Below are positions 1 to 9,216 of a stretch of 24,199 nucleotides of DNA, in pieces. A program made the position numbers and the translations under genes. The notes below the pieces were generated by a model. That model was not told the DNA's origin. It saw nothing but the letters and a program-made list of their open reading frames with translations, and did not search any database. The stretch's first letter is position 1. Every line of letters starts with the position of its first letter. The DNA comes from Mesaphorura yosii (Eukaryota > Arthropoda > Collembola > Poduromorpha > Tullbergiidae), in assembly GCA_009869945.1 (NCBI GenBank), contig WIXG01000733.1, positions 1-24,199 on the forward strand, written 5' to 3'.

Positions 1-76
1 AACACTGTTGTTCGTTCGGGCGTTGCCTGTTCAAACAAATTAAAATAGAACACAGTTAGGAATATCCGGAATATGT

Positions 77-695
77 TTATAAATATTTTCGCTTCAAATT
101 TGGTTGTGAAAAAAACATACCATTTGACGTAGACGAAAATGGATTCCAAATTTCATGCATGAACATTGCTGGTCCTCGGCTGACCCGTCCTGGTCGTCCT
201 ATCCAAACATCTTCGAAATAGTCGGTGAATGGAATTAGAAGGTTCTCATTTTCGGCAAAGAAAGGAGTTTGCATAAGCTCCCCAAATGACTCTACCAATT
301 TGGTCACAGGCGGGCGGTGGAAGGCAAATTGGCTGCTACGCTGCGTGAAGCATTTGAGACGACCTGGACGATGATTTGAGAAGGTAAGTTTGTGTTGCTG
401 TAGCTTGAGATTTCATTAATGCCAGTCGTTTGCGTATCTCCAGTTCTGACGGGTTCACGACATGATTGTGTTCTTTGTTGGTCACAGTAACAACGCCGTC
501 TTGAGTTTTGCAGCGTCCACGGCAGTGCTCCGTATCGTTCTTCGAACAAACCCAGTACGTTGTGTCTCGATGTTGTGAGTCTTTTCTGTATGTAAAGCCA
601 TCATGGACCAACAGTCTTCCACCCTTACGGTTTTGCACGAACTCCATTCTAAGAAAAATACAAACAGAGCAAATTTTAAAACTGATGGCACTCAT
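77..695 (-). mobile_element. Degraded MULE (Mutator-like) transposase with intact FLYWCH zinc finger
   Basis: Reading right to left, an ATG at 647 opens a FLYWCH zinc finger. Visible are RKGGRLL, GFTYRK, YWVCSKND, a second Cys in CRGRC, and the final HNH, which give the Cys2His2 pattern. The next stretch, LEIRKRLALMKSQATATQT, is the usual FLYWCH-MULE linker. A frameshift near 390 moves the linker continuation (PSQIIVQVVSN...ANLPST) into another frame, which ends in TGA at about 304. A third segment at 77-300 carries YFEDVWIGRPGR and a degenerate MHEIWN, which resemble the C-terminal end of MULE transposases (YFEDTYIGRP-type, then an MWN-type motif). The catalytic DDE core that belongs between them is missing, so this is a dead, internally deleted copy. 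A strong acceptor (pyrimidine tract then AG at 650-649) precedes the ATG and a GTAAGT donor lies at 725-720. An upstream exon and a 77-nt intron are therefore possible. The family assignment rests on motif memory. Confidence 0.72.
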
Positions 696-725
696 TTGTG
701 TAATAGAGTTATGGTAAATACTTAC

Positions 726-1363
726 AAGTCAACGTCCACGGCAGTTGTGAATTCAGGCGAGTGAGGGTATGGTGACGGTGACAACTATGAAGGACCACGA
801 CTTTGGAACAGGTTTCAGTGTTTCTGCAAAGACAGACTGAAGGAGAATGATTCCAACTCCAGTTTCTGCTTTGCTTTTTATAGACAATTACTGAGTACAA
901 GAAACGATTCTAAAATTACTGGACATGAATGTTTACGATTTAAAAATATTTAAGTAAACAATAAAACACACGAAAGCTTAAAGTAGGTCAAATGGTTTAC
1001 ATGCATTGCATAATTAAGAGTGCACAAAGTCACAAAATTAGAAAATACTTAAAAACAGAAGTCAAGCTGCACGCGGTTCTCTGCTCTCTTTTGGGCAAGA
1101 ACGCGACGCACAGGCACAATATACATAAAATCTAGAATGCGATTTAAACGACTACGAATTAGAATTATATGCGGATATACACGAATAACCGGAGCCACGG
1201 AAAGAGTCAATAATAGACTGAGTAGAAGTCCAAAATAAACTTAAGAACATTGAATCACCAATGTTTGTAAGCATGACAGGTTATTCAAAATCACAAAGAA
1301 ATCTTGTTCATTATCTTATCAATTTTTATTTGCATACTCATCAAGATATATGTGTATTAGCCA
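726..1363. other. Gene-free stretch, possible 5' exon of the FLYWCH unit
   Basis: No convincing coding region was seen. On the minus strand a consensus GTAAGT donor begins at 725, so bases just above it could be a non-coding or short coding 5' exon of the FLYWCH unit. The open frame at 709-900 (minus) has no recognisable composition. The remainder is AT-rich. Confidence 0.4.
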
Positions 1364-1520
1364 TTCGAGGTCTAGCCATCTCGAGGTTCAGGCTTTTCGA
1401 GGTTCAGGGTTCGAGGTTCGAGTTTCGAGGTTCGCGTTTCGAGGTTCAGGGTTCGAGGATTACGTTTCGAGGTTCGGGTTTCGAGGTTCGAGATTCAGGC
1501 ATTCGAGGTTCAGGCTTTCC
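1364..1520. repeat. TTCGAGG minisatellite (7/14-bp period)
   Basis: About 157 bp are built from variants of TTCGAGG followed by TTCAGGG, TTCGAGT, TTCGCGT or TTCGGGT. This gives a 14-bp period made of two related 7-mers, with about 10 diverged 14-bp units and one longer unit near 1480-1500. The plus-strand open frame across it (1261-1557) encodes an SRFEVQG-like repeat and is most likely a by-product of the tandem array, not a gene. Confidence 0.9.
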
Positions 1521-1931
1521 CGGTAAGGACATGGACTCACTTTTTTCGGAAGGTTGATTTAACTGGAATACTACACTGGAAGTAACTGGAATAGGGCTGG
1601 AAATGCTATTAGTAAAGTTGAGTGGTCCTACTTGGAATATAATCTGGATTTCCCGCTTTCAATCAAAAATACGTTAAAACTCGCCGAACTTGGCAACGGA
1701 AGACTTTCAAGGTTTTGCGACAAGTGCAGCTTTCTGCAGAGTATTTCGAGCATATTTTTAGCTTCACGACCTCTTTTTGCTTTCTGCATGAATTAATTAA
1801 ATTCGGTATCATATTTGTGCTTTTACTTCAGATTTACTCCGTCAGGTTCCGAGATCGTGTGACCAACTATCGATACTTTGTCCAACTCACGTCGACTCCT
1901 CAACCGCTTATCAGCTTCATCAGGGAACATT
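1521..1931. other. Intergenic, no gene seen
   Basis: AT-rich DNA. The plus-strand open frame at 1715-1969 lacks domain signal. The minus strand from 1931 down to about 1830 may hold a further decayed piece of the P-element-like relic (an open frame beginning MFPDEADKRLRS), but this could not be matched to a known motif. Confidence 0.4.
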
Positions 1932-2400
1932 TTAAAAATGCTTCGTTGCATCAACCAGAATTGCCTTGAAATCCAACCTGTTGTCTCTTAATCTTTTAAT
2001 CAGGTGTAGCATGTCGTAGGTCCAAATTTTCTCCTTTGAGCCAGGGCACTCGAAGAATATGGTGTCATGATTCAAACCCAATTCGTTCTTGATAATTCGC
2101 TTGCTGGGAATCACAAACCATTGCTCGTGGGTGTAGCCCGATACCACGAAATGCGTCGATAATTTCATAAATGACTTGTTTTGTGACGTGGAAGTCGAAC
2201 GTGAAGAAAACTGACTTTCCATTTGGTAAAAAGCCTTCGGACATACATCATCTTCATGTTCATCATGATGTTGTCATGCTTCACCTCGTGGCCCACAACT
2301 CCATCAACAGCCCTTTCATCGTACGCCAAGACACATTGCCGACTGAACAGAGGAATTCTTTAAGTATTCCTTGAGGAGTGACAAGATGGATCGGATGAAG
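1932..2400 (-). mobile_element. Frameshifted P-element / THAP9-like transposase relic
   Basis: Four minus-strand segments in shifting frames follow the order expected of P-element transposases. They are: ILSLLKEYLKNSSVQSAMC (about 2395-2335); LAYDERAVDG ... RRLFTKWKVSF (about 2330-2205), matching the family's DE(M) block with the first catalytic Asp and the later KWKQPV-type block; FHVTKQVIYEIIDAF ... MVCDSQQANYQ (about 2205-2080), matching the block with the second catalytic Asp; and DMLHLIKRLRDNRLDF (within 1932-2070), matching the DxPHLLKLxRN signature. At least three frame changes are needed to connect them, so the copy is inactive. No THAP zinc finger was identified upstream. A minus-strand open frame at about 2284-2619 overlaps the first part, contains a Cys-rich stretch (CRTSCTC), and was not recognised. 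No terminal inverted repeats were identified. Confidence 0.72.
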
Positions 2401-2954
2401 ATTTGCTCTTGTTTTCGCAGGTTGGTTGTGGCTAGAATCACCCGACGTGTCAACTAGATATTTTTCAATATGACCCTTGCACTCTTCCTTCGTGCTGTTT
2501 GTAAAACAAGTGTTGCTCTGGAAGATGCAAGTACACGACGTGCGGCAAAGGTTTGAGAAGTGCTTCCGAATAAATACGACGGCGTTGTCGTAAGCAGCAT
2601 CAGTTGGACGAGGGATGAATCAGTTGTCAGTTGTCGGTTGCACATCCTTCGGTTTGATTATTTTTACCTCATTCATGCATCTTTATCTCACGACGGATCC
2701 GGATGTGAACTTCGTCACAGCACCGCAGCTAGTGTAAATACGTACCTTGCATATGATAAAACTTTGCAAATGTGCAAATAAAGGATTTGTCGTTTGGGAC
2801 CGAATAGAGCAAACAATTGGGCACTTGCCATACAAAGCGCAACTAATCCCAGTGTCACCATGACGCACGCTTTAATCTTTGCTCTCGGACTCGGACGGGG
2901 AGCAGATTTGCGTGAGGTCCATAACCGCATGAGCAGAGGAGTCTTCCCTCGACA

Positions 2955-2960
2955 TATAAA
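2955..2960 (+). promoter_or_regulatory. Candidate TATA box for the 3051 gene
   Basis: TATAAA lies 91 nt upstream of the ATG at 3051. Initiation about 30 nt downstream would give a 5' UTR of roughly 65 nt. There is no independent evidence for the start site. Confidence 0.4.
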
Positions 2961-3050
2961 CCGCATCTGCTGACCATTCGAGTTTATTCACCGTTACAAC
3001 CTTTTGCAAAAATCTTTCCTTGCTCTGTTTGTGCTCAAGTGCGTTAGAAA

Positions 3051-3458
3051 ATGCCATACACGGCTGTCGAGCCGATAATGACGGCGAAATTAGAGTCTGG
3101 GCAACCCTACAAAGGTAAGAAATAAAAATAAGTAGCCAGCTAATTCATAGAGCAGATTAGAATCTTACTGAGACAAATTTCAGGTACAGCTGAGTTGTGG
3201 CAGGTTGGCCGCGGGTCGAACCAAGCACATGGGCAAAATAACAGGCGTTTCTCAACTTACTTCGCCAGTCGGGTGCCACAGAAGCGCTGGAGCAAGGTAT
3301 GTCTAGGGGGATTCGCCATCTTTGTTGCTGTCACGCTGGTTTTCCTGGTCGTGTTCGTTATGGGAGGATTCAATGGGCAATCACTGACCAGTCCACCGGC
3401 GAAGGACGACTCTGAGGATGAGTCACCATGTGCTGGCCGAAGCCACCGTGTGGGTTGA
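3051..3458 (+). CDS. Small single-pass membrane protein (two exons, possibly three)
   Basis: Exon 1 is 3051-3114, starting MPYTAVEPIMTAKLE and ending in AAAG before GTAAGA. The intron is 3115-3183 (69 nt, ending AATTTCAG). Exon 2 is 3184-3458. The frame is kept across the junction, giving about 112 residues. A hydrophilic, basic N-terminal half (NNRRF, QKRWSK) precedes one strong membrane helix at residues 60-82 (VCLGGFAIFVAVTLVFLVVF). A short acidic tail (KDDSEDES) follows. Positive charge before the helix suggests the N-terminus is cytoplasmic. There is no signal peptide or known domain. A GTATGT donor at 3298 would skip the helix if used. A downstream exon-like segment (3638-3822) may belong to the same gene. 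I do not recognise the family, and the function is unknown. Confidence 0.55.
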
Positions 3459-3637
3459 TACCCTTTAGGCCGGGGCGATGTTTCCCCTCTTACGATGTGC
3501 CCCCGTCCTTGCCAGACGAGAGGGGTGAGGAGGAAGTTGTAATTCCAATCCCTTATGGATCTGCGCCAATTGCTACAGGCTTAACTGCCACGTAAATCGG
3601 CAACTAATTAATTAATTCCCTACCATTCGCCCAACAG

Positions 3638-3822
3638 CCAAGGCCGTCAGCCTTTACAAAACCAACAGTCCCCTCAGTGACTTGGAGAAGATTCACGTGG
3701 ACAACTTGACGCAGTGCAAGCAGCGAAGTAAAACTAATCCAGATGACGCTGGTATAGTTTATCGATCTCGGTCAGGGGCGTTGTTCGTTGTGTTAATTCT
3801 TATGTGTTTCATTTATGTGTGA
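3638..3822 (+). other. Possible third exon of the small membrane protein gene
   Basis: A pyrimidine-containing acceptor ends CCAACAG at 3637. It is followed by an open frame (KAVSLYKTNSPLSDLEKIH..., about 60 codons) ending TGA at 3820-3822. A weak donor (GCTG then GTATAG) could end it earlier. No good matching donor was found in the 3300-3458 exon, so linkage is speculative. Confidence 0.3.
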
Positions 3823-4098
3823 ATTCGTGTGTTTTATGTGTTCGACTTTCTCATGGGTAAATTCATTTGTTTATAGATGGCAAGTTTATGGGAGGCTTCC
3901 TTTGATTTATGTCAGCATTAATTCACATGTCAGATATGCACACTGGAGATGTGCTAATAATGATACAGCAGATGATCATGTATTTATTATTGGCCCTCGC
4001 AAGAATACATAGGTTCCAGAGGTAAGCTATGTAAGCTGTATGTATCTAAGCTGAATATTCGATTCGAAATATGCAACGCATATGATCAAAACCAAGAT
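3823..4098. other. Intergenic, no gene seen
   Basis: AT-rich DNA between the plus-strand small membrane protein gene and the 3' end of the minus-strand NB-ARC gene. The short plus-strand open frame at 3815-4012 has no recognisable features. No canonical AATAAA was found for the minus-strand gene here. Confidence 0.4.
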
Positions 4099-4853
4099 TT
4101 AATTACAAGGCCAAGAACATGGACAATGGCAAAATACGCAGCAGCGATGTGACTCATCTTCGAGTTGGGGTACTGTTGTGGAGATGTGAGAGGACGACCC
4201 ATCGTGCGGTTGGGGCACTGTTGAGAGGATGTTGGATGATGTAACACCGTCAGCTGCAGTCGGCTGCACCGTTGTAACTGAAGGAGCAGAATATCCTTCT
4301 TCAGGCCTGCACGAATCGTCATGGGGGGCGACAGAGGGACAGGATTCGAGAATTGGCGGAGGTGGTGGTCCTTGTTCCTGCCACGCACTTTGCCCAACGT
4401 TCCATTGTAGCTCAGGACCCACCCGCTTACTGAACCGCTGCAGGAACTCTTTCAGGATATACTCCATCTCGGCTATTCCTGGCACAATTGTGCGTTGAGC
4501 TGTCACCTGTGCCACAAAATATCTTATTGAGATTGCCACTGTCCTAGCAAATGACCTAACGTAATGCCTGAAGAATTGATACTTTACCCTGTGGTAATCT
4601 TCCAATAGTTGATTAAGTCGAACAAGGTCTTCGGTCGCAAGAGAAGGTCGAGTCTCCATCTGCGTAAATGTGTAAACAAATTGATTCAAGTACATGTACC
4701 GTTCTCGAATGCATGTGAACCTGCCTCTTTGAAAAACTCAACCAGTTGAATGCTGATACGAGTCATCTCTTCGTCTCCTTCAGACGAATTCTGCGCCTCC
4801 TGCACTTGTCCAATATTTCGGTTCAGCTGGTGACCAAGGGCGGACTGAGCTTC
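4099..4853 (-). other. Proposed 3' exons of the NB-ARC gene (helical then Pro/Ser-rich tail)
   Basis: Exon 2 can end at AGCAAG before GTAAAT (donor at 5086, phase 0). A strong acceptor CTCTTGTTTACAG at 4854 opens a phase-0 exon beginning EAQSALGHQLNRNIG. That exon ends GGCAG before GTTCAC at 4720 (phase 1). The only early acceptor that keeps frame is CGACCGAAG at 4629, which leads to DLVRLNQLLEDYHRVKYQFF and on to the stop at 4099. The segment is amphipathic-helical to about 4400, then turns low-complexity (GPPPPP, repeated TVPQ) with a Cys-rich end (CCVFCHCPCSWPC). The last junction is the weakest part of the model. If it is wrong, the exon at 4853 runs to TGA at 4686, or 4099-4695 is a separate gene. 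Confidence 0.5.
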
Positions 4854-7800
4854 CTGTAAACAAGAGGCGGGCACGGTCGCTTGTCTAATTCGAATATGTC
4901 ATGTACAGGGTTGGGTTGGGGTAAGGTCGGTGGTTAGGCGACTTCATCCACGTTTCTCAACCCAAAAATTCAAAGTTAGAATAGGCAGAAACCTATCCTG
5001 CTTTTTATAGAATGACGACTGGGAAACAAGTTGCGAAGTTAACTTTACCCTTTACCCATAACCAAACGCTGTAATTTCTCATTTACCTTGCTGACTCCAG
5101 CCTCGTTCAAAACTTGCTCAAGTCGTCGGTCAGTCCGACTCAGCGTTCGCTGTTGAGGTATTCCTGAAGGATCCCATTTAGTGACGAAGGGCCCGAGAAA
5201 TTGAAATGGAGTCCAGCCATGAATTTGAGAGCTGCTTGGGGTGCCAGCAATGAGCTCCAGTTGCGAGAGAAGGCACTGCATGACGCATGATGTACTGTGA
5301 TAAGTCAGGGCACATTCCTTTGACTCCTCCGCTTCGGCATCCAAGCGCGTCAGGGCGTTCCGGAGGCCGTTGATCAACTGACTCATCCAGTCGCAATATT
5401 CCCCGTCGGAGCAACCAGGCTGCGCATCCGACAGCAAAGCGTTTGACAATTTAATGGCAGTGTCCAGCTGGTTGTACCTGACCAGTGCTGTCAACAAAGT
5501 GAGTGCAGAGTGCAAGGGTACACGTCCCCCCTTCACCGTCAGCACGTCCCCGACTGTGTTAATATGGCCTGCATTGACCTTCATGATGTCAAGCATGATG
5601 AACAAATGCGCATCCGCTTCCTCCGGTAGCTCCAGCATCGACCGTAGTGTTCGCGGGCAACTGCTACAGATGAATTCGAGCCAGAATGGCATGTCAGCCA
5701 GTTGCACATTGTCCAGACAATTGAGCCACAGCTTCTTGCCCAACTCGAGATCGCCCAGCGCAATTGCAATGTAGCAAGCTTCATCGTACAAAGGGAAGAG
5801 TCCACGCAACGAGGTTTTGTAAATCAGAATGTTGGAGCGATGCAGCATGAAGAGTTTACATAGCTCACAAACCAGGCTCCCCCGCAAAAAAATGGGTTTG
5901 TCCACCTCCGGGTCACCTCGAACTCCGAATTTCCAGATTGGGTAATGGTACAACTGGATGTTTTCAAATACAAAAGTCCAATCCACCACAGCGGGCTGAA
6001 CTTCCAGCTTTTCTAGGAAGTGGAATACTCGTAGTTCAATTCCAGCAATTGCCACAATGGACTCGTCATCGTTTTGGCCCTTGACAAGCGCGAAAGAGTG
6101 AATGGAATTTAGTTTGAGGACTTGAAGCAGGTAGTCGGTTGCATCATTCGTGTCGAGTTGCACTGGAATTGAATCCAGACAATCAGCCAGTGCTGTGTTT
6201 GCCACATCTGCAGCCTCTTCGAAGCGGGCGTCGTCGAGCAGCTTTTCTCCGGCACTCGACACGAGTCTTAGAAACACGCCGTATGCTTCTTGTTCCCAGG
6301 CCAGGTTCGTGGTAAGGAACTGCAGCTCCCGCTTTGCGAGCTGGTACTCCTTAACCGTACTGATCAGGTGCTGCAGGTAACGTTTAGCGAGTGTGACGAT
6401 TTTCAAGGCTGCACTCGGAAGGACGACTGGCATCTGCTGGGCGCATATTTTCATCTGGTCATACAGATCTTGCAGCTTGACTCCATCCTCCTCCGTCGTT
6501 CCAGACACCGTACACTCTTTCAGAGTGGTGCCAACAACATCCAAGTAAGGAAGGGTCATCTGGTCGGCTGGTGTGGCCTTGAACTGCTGCCACAATGCTG
6601 TCAGCGCCAGCTGCGTGTGACCAGCACGCAGGAGGAGACTCGTGTAATTAATGGCTACTCGGGCTCTGAAGGGCAGGTCGCAAGACGGAAACTTAATGCG
6701 TGATGTACTGAGAGGGTAGTGCACCACACTTTTTCCAATCTTCCCGTCGTACGCAGAAGCGACAATTTGGTTCAGAACGTCCTCGTACGTGTCCAGGCTA
6801 AACTGGTAGTTTCTGGGCTTCTCGGCATCGTTAATCGAAATATGAATGTGGCGATCACTCTCGACATCCGCAAGCAGGAGCCTCAAGTGAATCATCACCT
6901 GCTCCTTGAAGGGATGCTCGTCTTTCCATCTCCCCACCTCCGCAAACAACTCATCGACCGTAGCCTTGGCAGTGGACTTAGATATCATCTTGTAAATTCC
7001 AGGAAATTGAAATATGATCCTGTTGGCCTGCTGCCTCTCGAACTCTGATTCAAACATTTTCTTGCTCGCATTGGCAAATTCCTCGTCGTAACTCTTTCTG
7101 GTGAGCATTAGCGGGAAGTGGCAGTACTGGCTGGCAATGGCGCCAAAGCGGGAGCCAATGTCCAGCCAAGCGTGTTTGCAGTGCGTGGAAACACTCAACT
7201 CATCCTGTCTGAAGGCGGACTCTAAGCACTGTAGAGCGAGGGCGGCGTATTTGCCGGTCTTGGCTTCGCGGTCGTCGTGAGAAAGCACATACTGCAACAG
7301 GCGGTGAATACTCACGCAGACAGTGCGGTCCCGCTTTGACTTGGCGGTGCTTCTCGAAAATAAGGAGTACGACTGCAATTGGTGGATAGCGTCAAGCACC
7401 AGCTCCTGAGTCGCATTGGGCAGATGTACAAACAAATCCTGCGGAATCCCGGACGGGTCGCAGTACGCAGCCACGTTCAGGATGGACTTGCAGATTTCCT
7501 TGCAGTCTGCCGGCAGCTTGTCACTCTTCTCGATTTGCTCCATCGAAATGGCAAGTGTTGCCTTGATGGGTTTCTCGTACTCGCCCAACACTTTCTCCGC
7601 GACCATAAATTCCAAGTCATGGCTAACCCTTTTCAGGTAGGTTTCGATGGTGTATCGATCACCGATCTGGATAGTGGCGACGGCAGTTTGCAGAGCCAGC
7701 GGCAGGAAGCCGAGTTGTTTGCACAGGTCCAGAAACTTCAGCTCGGTGCCCTTACCACTCTCCTCCAGCGTCATTGCGTACAACGTGCAGCACTCCTTTT

Positions 7801-9216
7801 CCGTAAACAACTCGAGTTCCATCGTCGCAATCTTGCCAAACTCACTGGCGTGACCCCAGTTATGGTTCCTGGACGTGATGATGGAGTGGAACTGGTCGTT
7901 CTTGGGCAGAACCTCCTTCAAACCATGTACTCCATCGTACGCTTCGGCGTTGTCGAAAATAAACAGACATTTCGTGCCGTTCAATGTCCTGTACACATAC
8001 TCGATACTGGCGGCATAATCGACCACGCCCCTCACGTCCTCACCCAGGACCAGCGCGAGGAGCTTCATGTTGTTGTGCAGCGATGGGCCTTCAGAGTCTA
8101 TCCACAGGATGTGATTGTATTCGTCTTGGTACGTGTTGGCGTACCATTTCGCGGTGCTTGTTTTGCCGATGCCACCCATCCCGACAATTGCGTGTTTCCT
8201 CGATGAAATCAGCGCAGCTGCCTTGCTATCTGTGGACACAATCTTGTCCCGCATGTCTTCAATGACTCTCTTCCCATTCTTGTCACACCGATCCACGAAT
8301 GAGGCTATCATGTCCAGTTTCTTCGGCCACCATTTCTGAGGCAGTTTCTCTGCATAATTTCCTACTAGACCAGGGTTTTCGTCGTACTTCATCTCAGCCT
8401 CGCGAATTATTTGTCCCAAGTGACTCTGTTCACTCGCGTCTAAGTGTTGCATTAGTGTCGTCAAAGTAGAATCCAACGATCTAAAATATAACAACAATTA
8501 ACAGATTAGGCTTGACACATGGGTGCACAAGGGAAACGTCCAACGACTTCCGTGCTCGACGATGCACAATCCTCTCAAGCACAAATGTGCAGTATGCAAG
8601 GCATAACATTACGCGTTTGAACCATTCGATTCATGGCGCGGAATAATTCAAGTAGTTCAATTCCCTCTAAAGTGTCGCCTTTCTAGCTTTTCCTCTCTAA
8701 TTCAATGAAACAAAAGTTTGTAAAGACTTTTCCCGTCTTAGGTTAGGGCAGGCACTAAGCCTGCCCTACATGAAACCCGAAGGACGCCGACCAACAGGCA
8801 CTACTGACTCCGCCCACCACAAGGCTGCCCGACTCCTGATCGGTCCTGATCCCTGCAAGTGCACCCGATCTGACCACATTAAGCCAGTTGCATCTCTGTG
8901 GATTACTATCCTGCAAATTCTATCCGAACTGTTATTATTAAAAAGCTGAGTCAGTTTTAGCAACCTAACTCTGAAAATTGGAAGTGGGCGTCGCACTCGT
9001 CGTCGTCGAACGTACGTACCTGTTCCGTATCAGAAAGTCCAACAATCGCCGGGATTTATCATAGTCAGTCTGGCCGAATTCGGTTCGTTGCTTAGTTTCG
9101 TAGTCAATCAATCCAGATGCGTATAAGCGTGCGACAAGCCTTGGTGAATAAAACCCATTCTCCACTAATTGGACGTAGCAGACACGCAGGACAGCAGCGG
9201 TTTTTACTGATGTCAT
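4099..9216 (-). CDS. CARD - NB-ARC - TPR-like repeat protein (Apaf-1/NLR-like)
   Basis: Proposed exons are 9216-9020, 8480-5087, 4853-4721 and 4628-4099, about 1417 aa. CARD is at residues ~1-100 and NB-ARC at ~165-470. NB-ARC motifs in the joined protein are: P-loop GMGGIGKTS (166-174); Walker B CLFIFDNA (237-244); sensor/RNBS-B SIITSRN; the GxP motif as GFLPLALQ (323-330); and an MHD-equivalent SIHRLLQYVL (~456-465). The following ~700 residues are helical, with degenerate TPR-like pairs (for example around 670-700, and RYNQLDTAIKLSNALL near 1066). No WD40 repeats are visible. Such STAND ATPases act as nucleotide switches that oligomerise on ligand sensing, and the CARD would recruit caspases or adaptors. 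The central 1150-codon frame is uninterrupted from 8497 to 5045, so the core is secure. Stopping at TGA/TAA in the unspliced frame (5045) is the alternative C-terminus. In arthropods the known Apaf-1 (Dark) has WD40 repeats, so a distinct NLR-like gene is inferred. Confidence 0.85.
8481..9019 (-). other. Intron 1 of the NB-ARC gene
   Basis: A 539-nt phase-2 GT-AG intron (GTACGT ... ATTTTAG). It contains no open frame of note. It does contain a perfect inverted repeat at 8745-8767 next to a TTAGG-like motif. Confidence 0.7.
8745..8767. repeat. Perfect 9-bp-stem hairpin in intron 1
   Basis: AGGGCAGGC, five loop bases, then GCCTGCCCT. The two arms are exact reverse complements. Upstream bases TTAGGTT resemble the arthropod telomere unit. 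Function unknown. Confidence 0.7.
9020..9216 (-). other. Exon 1 of the NB-ARC gene: N-terminal CARD helices
   Basis: From ATG 9216 (MTSVKTAAVLRVCYVQLVE) the frame reads FYSPRLVARLYASGLID, then DYDKSRRLLDFLIRN. This is the helix pattern and spacing of a CARD (the 'LxxxGLI...' and 'RxLLDxL' blocks), close in layout to the Apaf-1 CARD. It ends AACAG before a perfect GTACGT donor at 9019, in phase 2. The acceptor TTATATTTTAG at 8481 is also phase 2. Joining regenerates an Arg codon and continues SLDSTLTTLMQHLDASEQSH, which supplies the last CARD helices. The open frame just upstream (9104-9430) is out of frame and may be 5' UTR. Confidence 0.75.

Noticed and set aside
1261..1557. 98-codon ORF with a repeating SRFEVQG pattern
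   Set aside because: Produced by the TTCGAGG tandem array; no gene context.
2683..3057. Minus-strand ORFs opposite the 3051 gene start
   Set aside because: Overlap the putative promoter, 5' UTR and start codon of the plus-strand gene and have no recognisable features.
7379..8206. 275-codon plus-strand open frame
   Set aside because: Fully antisense to the NB-ARC coding region, with no domain signal; it is explained by the codon composition of the opposite strand.
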